Assembly: GCA_023634235.1 (NCBI GenBank)
Contig: JAMKCF010000015.1
Coordinates: 6,363,698-6,427,697 of the forward strand
Origin: Pisaster brevispinus
Lineage: Eukaryota > Echinodermata > Asteroidea > Forcipulatida > Asteriidae
Length of the DNA: 64,000 nt
Direction: 5' to 3'
Position 1 is the stretch's first letter; every line of letters begins with the position of its first letter. A program made the position numbers and the translations under genes. The notes beneath the pieces were generated by a model that ran no database searches, had not been told where the DNA came from, and saw only the letters and a program-made list of their open reading frames with translations. Of this stretch, positions 26,401 through 34,400 are shown one piece after another.

Positions 26401-29400
26401 CAAACAGTTGCAAGCCTAATAAAAGTCAACTTCACACATTGTTGTATTAATCAAACAAAATATGTCACTCTTAATGCAGCTGCTATCGTACACACAAGCT
26501 GACGCCAAAATAATATTTGTGTAACTATGCCCGGAGGAATAAACCAAAATGTTTATAGACCTGAATATTGGAATACTTCACATCTAAATTATATGAATGT
26601 TGCCAAACAGTTCAAGCTTAATAACAGTCAACATCATACTTTTTTTTTAATTAATAGAACAACAAATATAACTTATACTGCAGTTACAGTAAGCAGCTTC
26701 CTCCATGGGATTCTGACTGGATCTGTCCATGGAGAGTTTAACCCTCAAATAGTGATTGACACGCCCTCTAGGGTGTGTAGCATAGTCCAACTTAGAATAC
26801 CAGCATGAGCTGAAGAGGGTGTACGGTATGGTTAAGACAGTGGAATAAATACATTGATAACGCAAGTCCTTACACCGTTCCTTGTTTGTGTTAAATCACG
26901 ATATGTTGCGCAGATTTATTACGCCTCAGGGGCTTGTCACCTTGTGTTCTTATTGGCGTTTGTACCTCTTGTTTCATCCACATCCATCTTCCTTATTTGC
27001 TGCTTCAATACAAGTTGAAGCCACTAATTTGTTATTCTTTTTTTTCTGAAATAGCTAGGAGAGAGTTTCCTATTTAGTCGTTCAAAACGTCAAGCAGCAA
27101 ACAATACTGACACCTACGTCGAGCTACAGAACCACGTGACGCTCACCCTCAACGGTCTTCGAGAGAAACTCAACGAGACGATGGTGGTGGGCGTGAACCG
27201 GGTAGTCATGGGTGCGCTCTCAGGCTGCGGGCCGATAATCCCCTCGACCAACGCACCGATACCAACACTGCCTCCGAAACTACAAGAGGCCTACGAACTG
27301 GACCCGTACGACCCGGAAGTAGTTGCAGAGGCTTTGTTCGGAATCGCCATTATGGTGACGTTCTTGCGTCTTCTAAATCTCCTGCTGGTCAGTGACGTTT
27401 TCGGACCGCTCCGCATCTCTCTGGGCGCCATGACCAATGACTTTGCCAAGTTTTTCGGAGTCTTCCTCATAATTTGGTTCTCCTTCGCGGTGGGCCTGCA
27501 CCAGACCATCTACTCTGCCGGGGTGGCGACTAACCGGCAGTGCGTCAGCGAAGGTGGGGACCCAGACGTATGTGCAGAGCTGACTGGGTTTTCATCGTAA
27601 GTTGTTTATTTCATGTCTATGCATATTCATGAGACGTTTAAAACGTTTTCTTGTCAACGATTAAGTAAAATTTGCTCCATGTCATCGCCAATTCGTGCCT
27701 AATGTATTCATTTCCCTTTATCTTTGCAATGTATCCATATATAACTTTAAATTGAATAAATAAATGGGGGTTTAATAATCAAATCTGCTTGTACTCATAA
27801 ATAGTTATGCGAATGGGAGGACAAAGAAAAAGCATTAGTTTGAAATTGCAACAATAAGCCGTGGATCACAAAGGCACCAAATAATTTGTTCTTTCTGGAT
27901 AATCAACCAAGGATATTTCAGAAAAAAAGAGAGAGAAAAAAACAACAACAACAACATTGAAAGCATCCAATAGTATTTTGCGTACAGCAGGGAAATCGAT
28001 AAGTTTAATTACATAGTCCTATTAAAAGTGGAAGATGCTACGGAGTACGTAAATGGATAACTTCCCTCCGTCCTAATTCTTTCGTTCCCTCGAAATAATA
28101 TTTTGCTCACTCAAAATATTATTATTTCGTTCCCTCGGAACATTATTTCGTTTCCTCCCATTATTATTTCGAGGGAACGAAGTATCAATTCGAGGAAACG
28201 AAATCGTAAATCTAAGCTATTGTATATGCACTATTTCACAGCTCTTGTATTGTTTACACTATTAATATGGCCATTAATTTGTCACCTTAACACAGACATC
28301 AAATCGAAAATAATTTCAAATTGGCAATGGTGAGTGTAAAACAACGAAACGATCTATAGGGCCTATATTATATTCTCAAAAGTTAGGTATCTGGTTTTTT
28401 TTTTCATACAGGGTGTTTGTCAGCTTGTATAACCTCTATTGGACCCTTTTCGGGAAGGTTGGACTTGAGATCCTTGTCCTCCCGGGTCACCACACTGTGG
28501 CTGAGATTGTTGCCACTTTACTCTTCATTTGTTATCACATCGTGGCCGTTCTGATTCTACTGAACGCTCTGATCGGTATGCTGTCCAATACGTACAACGG
28601 TGTGGAGGTAAGACTGTATTTTGTTCATCGCTTCCTTTCCAAACCACGTCTTTAAAGTACGGAGAGATGTATTTCGGACATGTAAAAAAAAAAAAAATAA
28701 CAACACCCTAGTCAATGCTTACGGATTACTAATTTTGTACATATGAACTATTATTCCGTACAAACGAATTCGTGGGTACGAATTGATATCCCATACGTAC
28801 GAATTTAAGTAGTTCGTAGGGCAGGATTGCTAACTTTTCCGCATGTATGGATTCCTCATTCATACGTAATGAATAGTAATCCGTGCTTACGCATACGAAT
28901 TAGTAAGTCGTACGTACGGATTATTAACCCCTCCGTACGAATTACTTATTTGTAAGTACGGATTAGTAATCCGTAGGTACGAATTACTCTTTCGTAAGTA
29001 CGGAATAGTTTTTTTTTTCACCATGTCCTTAATACATCTCACTACAATAGACAGCACTACAAAACGGAAATCAACGAATTACTGCGAAGGGAAAGTTGCA
29101 AGGCGAGATCGTGCAATCACGGGAGCGGTTGGTGTATTTGGCCCCTAACCTCAGACTGAACCCCTGCATTTTACTCTCTGTGATAGTTACAAACGTTGGT
29201 ACATTGCTCATTACACTTCCAATGGTTTCATTTGGCAATGAAACTTTCGTAAACTCATTGGTCAGCTCCAATTAACATAAAGTTTAACATGCCATACTTG
29301 TTGATGCTTTGTTCCTGTTGCTACAAATAAAACTGCAGCAGTTCGCCGGCAAAACTACAATTATTTGCACGATAACAAAGTGGAAGTGTTTGTTTTTTAC

Positions 29401-32400
29401 AGGAACAAGCAGACATGGAATGGAAGTTCCACAGGGCGGCGGTGTGGGCAAACTACATGCAGCCCGTTGGTACCCTCCCGCCACCGTTCAACTTGATTCC
29501 CTCCGTGAAGACCGTGTACCGGCATATCATTTCGATGTATTTGTTCGGAAAACGCAACGTGGAAAACAAGGCAAGTTCTCCTTCCATGCACCCAATAAAT
29601 TTGAGATTTTGGGGGACTCTTAGGTGGCAGCAGAAATACTAGGTGAATCCAATGTTCTTGGAAATGCAAGCATGCTCAGAACGTAGTAAAACATGTTCAT
29701 TTACCTGGCAAGTCTACTGCCACATAGCGTTCAAAGGTCTCCCATTGCCCGTGTCTCATAATGCAAAGTACATGTACATTTTTTAAACAGTTGACGTATT
29801 GTTTGATAATAGCGTAATGGTTGTAAAACGTTTTGCACTTTCAGAAAGAGTTGCATTCAAAGAAGGAATTTGAGGATTATCTGGTGAGTGTTACATAGTT
29901 TACAAGTTTATGTGTTTACAATTGTTTTTCTTCAAAAAATCATAAGTCTATCAGTCCAATAAATCCACGAGTTCAAACAAAACTAATGCTAATCAGAAAC
30001 ATGAATAGATACAACACAAATTATGCATTTTATTCATATAGGAGAACATCACCACTCGTTGCAATCTGGACAGTTAAATTTTATTGGCGTCGCCTCTTGA
30101 AATGAAACAGTCCATATCTCTAGATTTCACATCGCGATTATCTTTTGATATAGTGTACTCTTTACATGAATCCAATGTTTTTATACACATACTGATGACT
30201 GATTTCAGTATGTTTAGTGCGATGCCCAAACTTGTGCAAAGTAAGGGCATAAAGAGTGCCCAAAAGAAAATTAACTTGAGGGTATAATCTCCTATACAAA
30301 GCACCACAGCTATCTCAGTGACATAAATGAAATTATATCAAGAAAGAGTTTATGTCTTACTTTCAACACCATAAATAATGCGTGACTTACAGTCAAACAA
30401 ATATTTGGAAAAAGTACCTGTGGCAAAATTAATCAAATCTATGCACAATATCAACGGAGGAGAGTACAAGGCAGTTGGCATAGTAAAGCCAAGGTTCGTT
30501 TAAAACAGCCTAATACAGGGAGACTAAACATACAATAAAGTAAACCGAAACAAAAGTCAATGAAACAATCAACCCACCGTCCCTTTCCAATGCCGATACG
30601 TGGCAGAGGGTGACCCCAAAAATGTTACCATACTTTTACACTTGTTTTTCTTATCACGACAAATAATCAGCATAAACCAGACTAGATAACCAGCTCTGCA
30701 ATCAACCAGTAAATTTAAATAATCATAACACCATATCATTATTGCTGTAATTTGTTTCCCGTCCAGCGAGTTTTGAAGCTCACTTGCAGCCGGTACATAC
30801 AGGAGAATCTATCCGCCTCAGCACTGAACGCAGAGGGTTTACGGCCACGAGATTTACAAACCTTGAGGAACGAAGTCAAGTCATTCAGGTAACATTGTTG
30901 AACAAATCCAATAGTTTTGACTGGGTGATTGTCCCTGCTGACATTAGAAGCAAACTTTAGATTAACGATTAGCAAAAAAATAAACAGAGTTGAAACGGCA
31001 CTGTTTCCTTAATTCAAGTGCTTAAGTCTTTAAAAGTTTAATATGGTGTGATCTGGCCGAGCACATTAGTGCACCGGGCATGAATCCTGGTTGTTAGGTG
31101 TTGTCACGGTGCGGGTTCGAATCCTCACCCTGCAACTTGGGCACTTCAGCAATAAATATAAGTGCAAATGGTTCTCTTCGACCAGGAATGGGTACCTGTA
31201 AGGGGGAAAATGTGCTTTTTATTTTGTGTGTGTGGTGGATATAAATAAAAATTTACCACATGCTTGATTAACTTTTGATCAATGTTGTCATTATACTAAA
31301 TAAAACATAACAAACATATTGCCTTCAATTTATCAAACATTTCGTTATACTTTTTCAAAGATTCATGAGTGATAGCCGACTCGAGCAAATCACCAATTCT
31401 CTAGGAGTTTCAAATGAGAAGTCACTTGACATTAGTAAGAAGCTTGAAGACCTCGTCCCCTTGGACGTCAATGCCGCGGAGGTGATTCGCCAGACGGGGG
31501 AGTTGACTGCGTATACCACAGATCTTGGGACCGGCACGATCGACGTGGACGAGGAACAGAACGCCGTCATCCTAATGAAAGACACAATGATCGCTGATCT
31601 GACGGCCAAGCTGGGAGCTCTTCGTGCTGAAAATGAAGAAATGATAGTTACCCACTCAGCCAAGATTTTCGAGAATGAGAGACATGCGGCGAATCTTGGT
31701 GAAACCATCAATACCCTTAGAGGTGAACAGTCCAACATGATGATTAACTTGAGCGGACTGAGTGATGACAAGGAGAGACTTGCTGCCGATATAGGCAAAC
31801 TGAATCAAGAGGTGATGCGTCTCCAAGCATTAGTACCGGCCCCAACAACCGAGGATGAACCCGACGAATCAGCTGAACCGACGGCAATGACGAAAGAGAC
31901 AAAGCCTGAACGGTTGGGCTTCGTAGCGCGGGTGAAAAAAAATATTGAAGGTGTTTTGAATGAGGTAGGACATTAATTTGTGTGTGGGTTGGTAGGTATA
32001 CACATTCAAACTGGGGACATAAAACAAAAAAGGACAATAGGGTCCCCCTGTTGGGTAAAGGTCCCCAGTTGGAAAGTGTACGTGTACAAATTCGATGGGA
32101 GCTATTGCCAAAAAGTTAAAGGACAAACAACGAAGGAGAACATGAGGTCCCCGATTGCAGAGGTAGGTCAAACAAGGCGCAGGGTTAACGTCCTTAGAGC
32201 ATAGGTGACTTCTCTACCCCCCTCCCCCATTGTCTCACCCATCGGGTAAATTACCATGGAGGAAGTTGGGTCACCGAAGAAATGTCGACATAATTCGCAG
32301 TATGGGCAACGGAATCTCCGGGAGGGCAAAATCTCGAGAAATGGGCAGATGGCACTTGCCCGTGTAGATTCGTGTCTACTTTCACTTTTGAGAAAAATAC

Positions 32401-33295
32401 GGTAATTTCTGTTCTTTTTATCAAGGGATTTGGTGACTCTGCAAACAATACAAAAGATGGACAGGGTATGTCAGGTGAGAGGGAACCAGGTGAAAGCCAG
32501 GAGAGTGATGCAGTTGCTGTACAAGGGACGAGTCAATTGCCTACCCAAGTAGACAAGGAGCAAATGGAAGATTTGGACGACTTGGAAGGAAAGCAAGACC
32601 CTGAACAGAAGCCAGGTGCTGAGCGAAAAGAGGCAGGGGATACCAAGTTACCACAATTAGGAATTTTGAAGCGTATCACAAACAAAATAGAAGAAACGCT
32701 GAGCCCAAAAATTAATAAGGTAGGGTGTGATATGAAATGCATAGGACGCCAGGTGGCAGCAGACTTACTACGTAAATCCACTTTTTCGGTGTTGTGCACA
32801 TGCTCCGAACTACGTAACGAATGGACATTTACCTGGTAAGTCTGCTGTCATCTGGCGTTCCAAAGTCTCCCATTAATATGGAGTATTGAAGTGGTGGTCT
32901 GTATTGTTTGAGAACATTCATTTTGCTCATCTAAAACATTTAACTATTTGTACTTTCAGGAAAGTGGAGACTCATCAGCAAAATCACCGATGCAAGAACC
33001 CGGACCAGGTAGTGATTTACAACAGCAGCAGTTCAAACTAAGCTTGAGCCAAGACGAACTTCCAGAATCAAGCTTAGAGTCTGATGTTGATCAGCAAGCA
33101 AAAACTCCCGATGGACAGCCTGAAACGAATGTAGGACCCGGTGGAAAACTGCAGTCTGATGAACAAGAAGAAACCCCTAAACAGCAAGGAATGGAATCTC
33201 AACAGTCTGGGATGGAGCTAGAAGCCGATGAAAATCTGCAGTATACAGATAACGGAGATTCTTTTAATGAAAGCCAAGGAACCGATGCAGAATGA
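14105..33295 (+). CDS. TRPC-like cation channel gene B (16 exons, complete)
   Basis: Full-length TRPC-type channel subunit, 1243 residues when the 16 exons are joined (14105-14447, 15432-15550, 16020-16127, 20900-21187, 21475-21582, 22188-22375, 24905-25041, 25567-25706, 27055-27596, 28412-28607, 29403-29570, 29845-29883, 30767-30888, 31361-31964, 32426-32719, 32960-33295). Residues about 70-220 resemble the TRPC ankyrin-repeat region. The helical linker runs to about 322, pre-S1 to S3 spans 323-477, the extracellular S3-S4 loop about 478-560, and S4-S5 runs to 658. Pore and S6 are 659-723 and the TRP box EWKFHR starts exon 11. The tail from 834 is coiled coil followed by acidic, Gln-rich sequence. 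It is longer than the usual 750-1000 residues of TRPCs because of the tail and loop. All introns are GT-AG except intron 11 (GC-AG). Regulation cannot be inferred. Confidence 0.92.
15255..15340. repeat. imperfect hairpin repeat
   Basis: tttcgaccttagctgaagcg and tctttctc are followed after about 17 nt by gagaaagac and tttgctagggtcgaaa, an imperfect inverted repeat in gene B intron 1. Confidence 0.55.
15432..15550 (+). CDS. gene B exon 2: ankyrin region
   Basis: 119 nt after a T-rich acceptor; donor gtaagc. It encodes VINSLLKHDLPLGDALIRAI followed by EADFGDAVEAMCRYL, parallel to the TRPC pattern [20 protein letters not shown]. Confidence 0.85.
16020..16127 (+). CDS. gene B exon 3: ITPLILAAQRNN ankyrin signature
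   Basis: 36 codons, phase 0. It contains FHPAITPLILAAQRNNFDAV, corresponding to the TRPC signature ITPIMLAAHRNNYEII. Donor gtacga. Confidence 0.9.
16205..16500 (+). mobile_element. tRNA-derived SINE with expanded C/T minisatellite
   Basis: The head ctagatagctcagtttgaagagcgc resembles a tRNA A box. It runs into a pure C4-5T array (16255-16372) whose complement is G-rich and could form quadruplexes. It lies in gene B intron 3, 80 nt after exon 3. Confidence 0.55.
17160..17700 (+). pseudogene. LINE reverse-transcriptase 3' fragment (CR1/L2-like)
   Basis: Broken frames read VTSRLDACNSLLIGHSN and HLEHP, then pieces like the non-LTR signature LHWLPV.RI.FK and QRGFYFIALSFWND. Multiple stops and shifts. 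Sense orientation in gene B intron 3. Confidence 0.6.
18648..19010 (+). other. unassigned 120-codon open frame in the element
   Basis: An Arg-rich frame (LRYQQRERRKIERRVWDDVA) of unknown relation. A segment ending FLCKRIT is repeated about 90 nt downstream, past the stop, as a diverged nucleotide duplicate. Probably not a gene. Confidence 0.2.
19391..20280. repeat. AATAAGCGAATTGATTC array with higher-order copies
   Basis: An 18-19-bp motif (gaataagcgaattgattc) recurs with substitutions from 19520 to 19845 and 20085 to 20275. A roughly 100-bp flank (cacggatgaatac, gcctgagatttggaagtttacacggc) occurs at 19400 and again at 19860. Confidence 0.8.
20496..20757. repeat. 130-bp tandem duplication
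   Basis: atctcaagaactacacaacc recurs at 20496 and 20626. gtgaccccatgtt, acctttactt and gtcaaccg follow in both copies. Confidence 0.85.
20900..21187 (+). CDS. gene B exon 4: linker-helix region
   Basis: 96 codons starting LLVELGAKIVEP after acceptor caacag; donor gtaggc. It contains LQIYRALSQPAYI, matching the TRPC YRALASPAYL motif. The CNCxxC zinc-site cysteines usually found just before it are absent; only one Cys (SLCLGDD) is seen there. Helices such as FQMSKRLRILSGMWEDFGAE follow, as in the TRPC linker-helix domain. Confidence 0.88.
21275..21375. repeat. short palindromic repeat in gene B intron 4
   Basis: gtgacaacaccgccacggtgtt and aacaccatgtcggtgttgtcac form an imperfect inverted pair. 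It resembles the MITE at 1909-2121 in its ACACCATGG/CCATGGTGT core. Confidence 0.5.
21475..21582 (+). CDS. gene B exon 5: linker before pre-S1
   Basis: 36 codons, ILALFRYHTTDKYRDSKGRQ through EAIKYQQKE; donor gtaagg. The QQKE|FIAHP junction reproduces the TRPC Y-X-QKEFVAHP motif across the intron. Confidence 0.88.
22188..22375 (+). CDS. gene B exon 6: FIAHPH and pre-S1
   Basis: 188 nt after ttttcag; donor gtgagt. It encodes FIAHPHSQKAIIAQFYQNLL and the hydrophobic elbow LLTLFVILGYPIISLLYILF. Confidence 0.92.
23600..24665 (-). pseudogene. antisense LINE reverse transcriptase, decayed
   Basis: Minus-strand frames in order encode DGTSAQMLKLATPAIVPVLT, WKRANIVPVFKKGERSSLIK, TPIVCKLLKSILCRQ, RVPQGSVFDPLLYVLYASDL and the catalytic-type YADDS, then VLGCTFQSKFSWDLQ and a C-terminal VQPILDYCSTVWW. 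These are non-LTR (CR1/jockey-like) motifs. Frames are interrupted, so it is dead. It sits antisense in gene B intron 6. Confidence 0.85.
24905..25041 (+). CDS. gene B exon 7: S1 and start of S2
   Basis: 137 nt, donor gtaagt. S1 is MLMKAGSGFTFLAMLIVNSV; S2 begins IRWLIVVWILG. It follows a 2.5-kb intron holding an antisense LINE. Confidence 0.9.
25127..25245. mobile_element. MITE (GGTGGCAGC family) copy 3
   Basis: aggagactgttaggtactgt, atgtaaatcaactgttctta, gagcatgctca and tttaccttgtaagtct match the arms and centre of the other copies. Gene B intron 7. Confidence 0.55.
25567..25706 (+). CDS. gene B exon 8: S2 end and S3
   Basis: 140 nt, acceptor tctcag, donor gtaagc. LMWLHMKVCMKKGATKYL is the cytosolic S2-S3 linker; HEMAIIALFLAIFVLQW is S3. 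Confidence 0.9.
25803..25870. mobile_element. MITE (GGTGGCAGC family), left half only
   Basis: tttgggacgctaggtggcag and cagacctaagggataaatcc match the left arm; no right arm follows. Gene B intron 8. Confidence 0.55.
26359..26645. repeat. two diverged copies 200 bp apart in intron 8
   Basis: ctgaatattggaatact...atgaatgttg.caaacagtt occurs at 26359 and 26560, with agtcaac after each. Confidence 0.65.
27055..27596 (+). CDS. gene B exon 9: extended S3-S4 loop, S4-S5
   Basis: 542 nt, donor gtaagt. The extracellular loop contains RSKRQAANNT (furin-type R-X-K-R then a sequon) and a later sequon LNET. LPPKLQEAYELDPYDPEVV resembles the TRPC LPPEI...SDPQII stretch. S4 is AEALFGIAIMVTFLRLLNLL, then FGPLRISLGAM and S5 FFGVFLIIWFSFAVGL. 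Turret cysteines are C-X9-C (CVSEGGDPDVC). Confidence 0.92.
28082..28205. repeat. inverted repeat TCGTTCCCTCGAAATAATA
   Basis: The 19-nt arm at 28082-28100 is perfectly complementary to 28161-28180. Related ttcgttccctcgg and cgaggaaacgaaat segments lie between and after. A small foldback in gene B intron 9. Confidence 0.75.
28412..28607 (+). CDS. gene B exon 10: pore and S6
   Basis: 196 nt, acceptor atacag, donor gtaaga. The pore reads LYNLYWTLFGKVGLEI, with Lys directly after the filter glycine. S6 is IVAVLILLNALIGMLSNTYN. Confidence 0.92.
28735..29010. repeat. palindrome-rich CGTACGAATTA region
   Basis: Many copies, in both orientations, of gtacggattagtaatccgta- and cgtacgaatt-like strings, making a self-complementary block in gene B intron 10. 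Confidence 0.7.
29403..29570 (+). CDS. gene B exon 11: TRP box
   Basis: 56 codons, acceptor tttacag. It encodes EQADMEWKFHRAAVW and GTLPPPFNLIPSVKTVYRHI. The exon ends AACAAG before gcaagt, a GC donor of the consensus AG|GCAAGT. Using a nearby GT (after GCAA) would break the frame shared with gene A. Confidence 0.88.
29605..29748. mobile_element. MITE (GGTGGCAGC family) copy 4
   Basis: gggggactcttaggtggcag on the left and ctactgccacatagcgttc, caaaggtctccca on the right are inverted. The centre includes gcatgctcagaac. It starts about 35 nt after the GC donor of exon 11. Confidence 0.75.
29845..29883 (+). CDS. gene B exon 12: 39-nt microexon
   Basis: 13 codons KELHSKKEFEDYL between tttcag and gtgagt, phase 0. 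It has the same size and place as the gene A microexon. Confidence 0.8.
30767..30888 (+). CDS. gene B exon 13: C-terminal TRPC segment
   Basis: 122 nt after gtccag; donor gtaaca. RVLKLTCSRYIQENL, a spacer, then RDLQTLRNEVKSFR, aligned with gene A 7559-7680. Confidence 0.86.
31045..31215 (+). mobile_element. tRNA-Ser/Leu-like SINE
   Basis: ctggccgagcac (A-box-like) and gtgcgggttcgaatcctcac (B-box consensus) are spaced as in a tRNA, but no acceptor stem is formed. Gene B intron 13. Confidence 0.55.
31361..31964 (+). CDS. gene B exon 14: coiled-coil tail
   Basis: 604 nt after ttcaaag. It encodes a heptad-rich helix (about residues 895-990, for example LTAKLGALRAENEEMIV and DDKERLAADIGKLNQEVMRL), then an acidic linker and ERLGFVARVKKNIEGVLNE. 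The donor gtagga follows GAG. If it is not used, the frame runs to TAA at 31974-31976, giving a shorter isoform ending EVGH. Confidence 0.82.
32426..32719 (+). CDS. gene B exon 15: acidic tail
   Basis: 98 codons, phase 0, acceptor tatcaag, donor gtaggg. Rich in Glu, Asp and Gln (DKEQMEDLDDLEGKQDPEQK). It ends LGILKRITNKIEETLSPKIN, which resembles the end of exon 14, so the two exons look duplicated. No known domain. Confidence 0.65.
32738..32876. mobile_element. MITE (GGTGGCAGC family) copy 5
   Basis: taggacgccaggtggcagca and gacttactacgtaaatccac on the left; tttacctggtaagtctgctg, tcatctggcgttccaaag on the right. It starts 19 nt after the exon 15 donor and ends about 85 nt before exon 16. 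Confidence 0.75.
32960..33295 (+). CDS. gene B exon 16: Gln/Glu-rich C-terminus
   Basis: Acceptor ctttcag, 111 codons plus TGA. Low-complexity Gln/Glu/Ser sequence (LQQQQFKLSLSQDELPESSL) ending NESQGTDAE. Phase matches exon 15. Its being coding rests on open frame and splice sites, not homology. Confidence 0.62.
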   Translation, partial: ESGDSSAKSPMQEPGPGSDLQQQQFKLSLSQDELPESSLESDVDQQAKTPDGQPETNVGPGGKLQSDEQEETPKQQGMESQQSGMELEADENLQYTDNGDSFNESQGTDAE

Positions 33296-33299
33296 GGAG

Positions 33300-34180
33300 A
33301 AAAGGAGTGATGAGGCGAATCTATAATCTGGTGACAGTTCTCAATTTAATTTAAAGAAACTCCTTAACATCAAGAGGCGGAACCGGGACAGTCTATGACA
33401 CTCTGATAGATCTGAAGAAAATCCACAATCTGCAGGTGACGAAGAACCCCGTGAATAACTAGAGGCAGGACCAGAACAGCCTGATGCAAAGTTAGAAACA
33501 CATCAACAGCCGCACCAGTGTGGATAAGTACGTAGATAACAGTCCGAAAACAATCAACTCTAAAACCAAGAACCACGACTTACTAAGACGACCTTTGATT
33601 TGAGAGAAAACGATAATGAGCAGGAAGAAAACGTGCAAGACCCGTCTTAGATAAAACAAATGAGACTGAAACCACCTGTGATATGATGTTGATAAGTAGT
33701 AACAGTCTATGCGATGAGTAAAACGGTCACATTTTACCTTATTTTTTTTAAAACATGGCCTTTAACTCGGTTCATGGCACTTCACACTTTAATAAGCGTA
33801 GTCTAGGAGGTATACACAATGTAGGTTTATTCATTACGGGAAAGTGGCTATAATAAAACATCCTTTTCATCTGACAACTAACACTTGTTATCTCCATGTA
33901 GTTCCTTTTTCAAACAGTGGACTTAATTGAAATATGCACAAACCATTAGTGCTGCTGACTGCCCCAGGCAGATTAATTGTTCATCCATTAAGTTTAATGA
34001 CCCAAGTTATATAATGTAAACACACCCTCTGTTGAAACGGACGAATAGTTTCCGAGTTTGTGTGGCAAAACTTGGAAAATCTTTTATGGAGCTTTTCTGT
34101 AATGTTATTATTTAAATTTGGTATAGCTTTAGAAAATGTTTTGAAGTGTATTTGTTTTTAATATAAGATATCGACTAACA
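33300..34180. other. 3' flank of gene B
   Basis: AT-rich sequence with Gln/Glu-like frames carrying stops just after the stop codon, perhaps a decayed continuation of the tail. No further gene seen. Confidence 0.35.
33852..33857 (+). promoter_or_regulatory. candidate polyadenylation signal of gene B
   Basis: AATAAA about 560 nt after the gene B stop codon. It is the clearest hexamer in the AT-rich 3' flank; use is inferred from position only. Confidence 0.35.
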
Positions 34181-34184
34181 TCAC

Positions 34185-34400
34185 AAGGCCGAACGGCCAA
34201 TTCAAGGTGACGGCTACACATAACTAAATTTGGGCTGTTAACCCAAATCAACTGTCACCAGGGGCACTGTGTCAGCATACTCCTGGGGCTGAAACGGGTT
34301 ACCCCCTTGACAGTCCTTAGGATGAAGGCATGCGCTTAGGTCATCCACTAGGAGTCTGGCTAATACCCATGCCTACACCCTTAAGGACTACAAATTAAGC
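34185..34400. mobile_element. SINE-like repeat, copy 1
   Basis: ggccgaacggcca, caccaggggc, ctcctggggctgaaacgggt and cagtcctta are shared in order with 43440-43780. This defines a dispersed element. Confidence 0.7.

Noticed and set aside
31045..31140. Possible tRNA gene
   Set aside because: A and B boxes are present but no acceptor or anticodon stem pairs properly; better explained as a SINE head.
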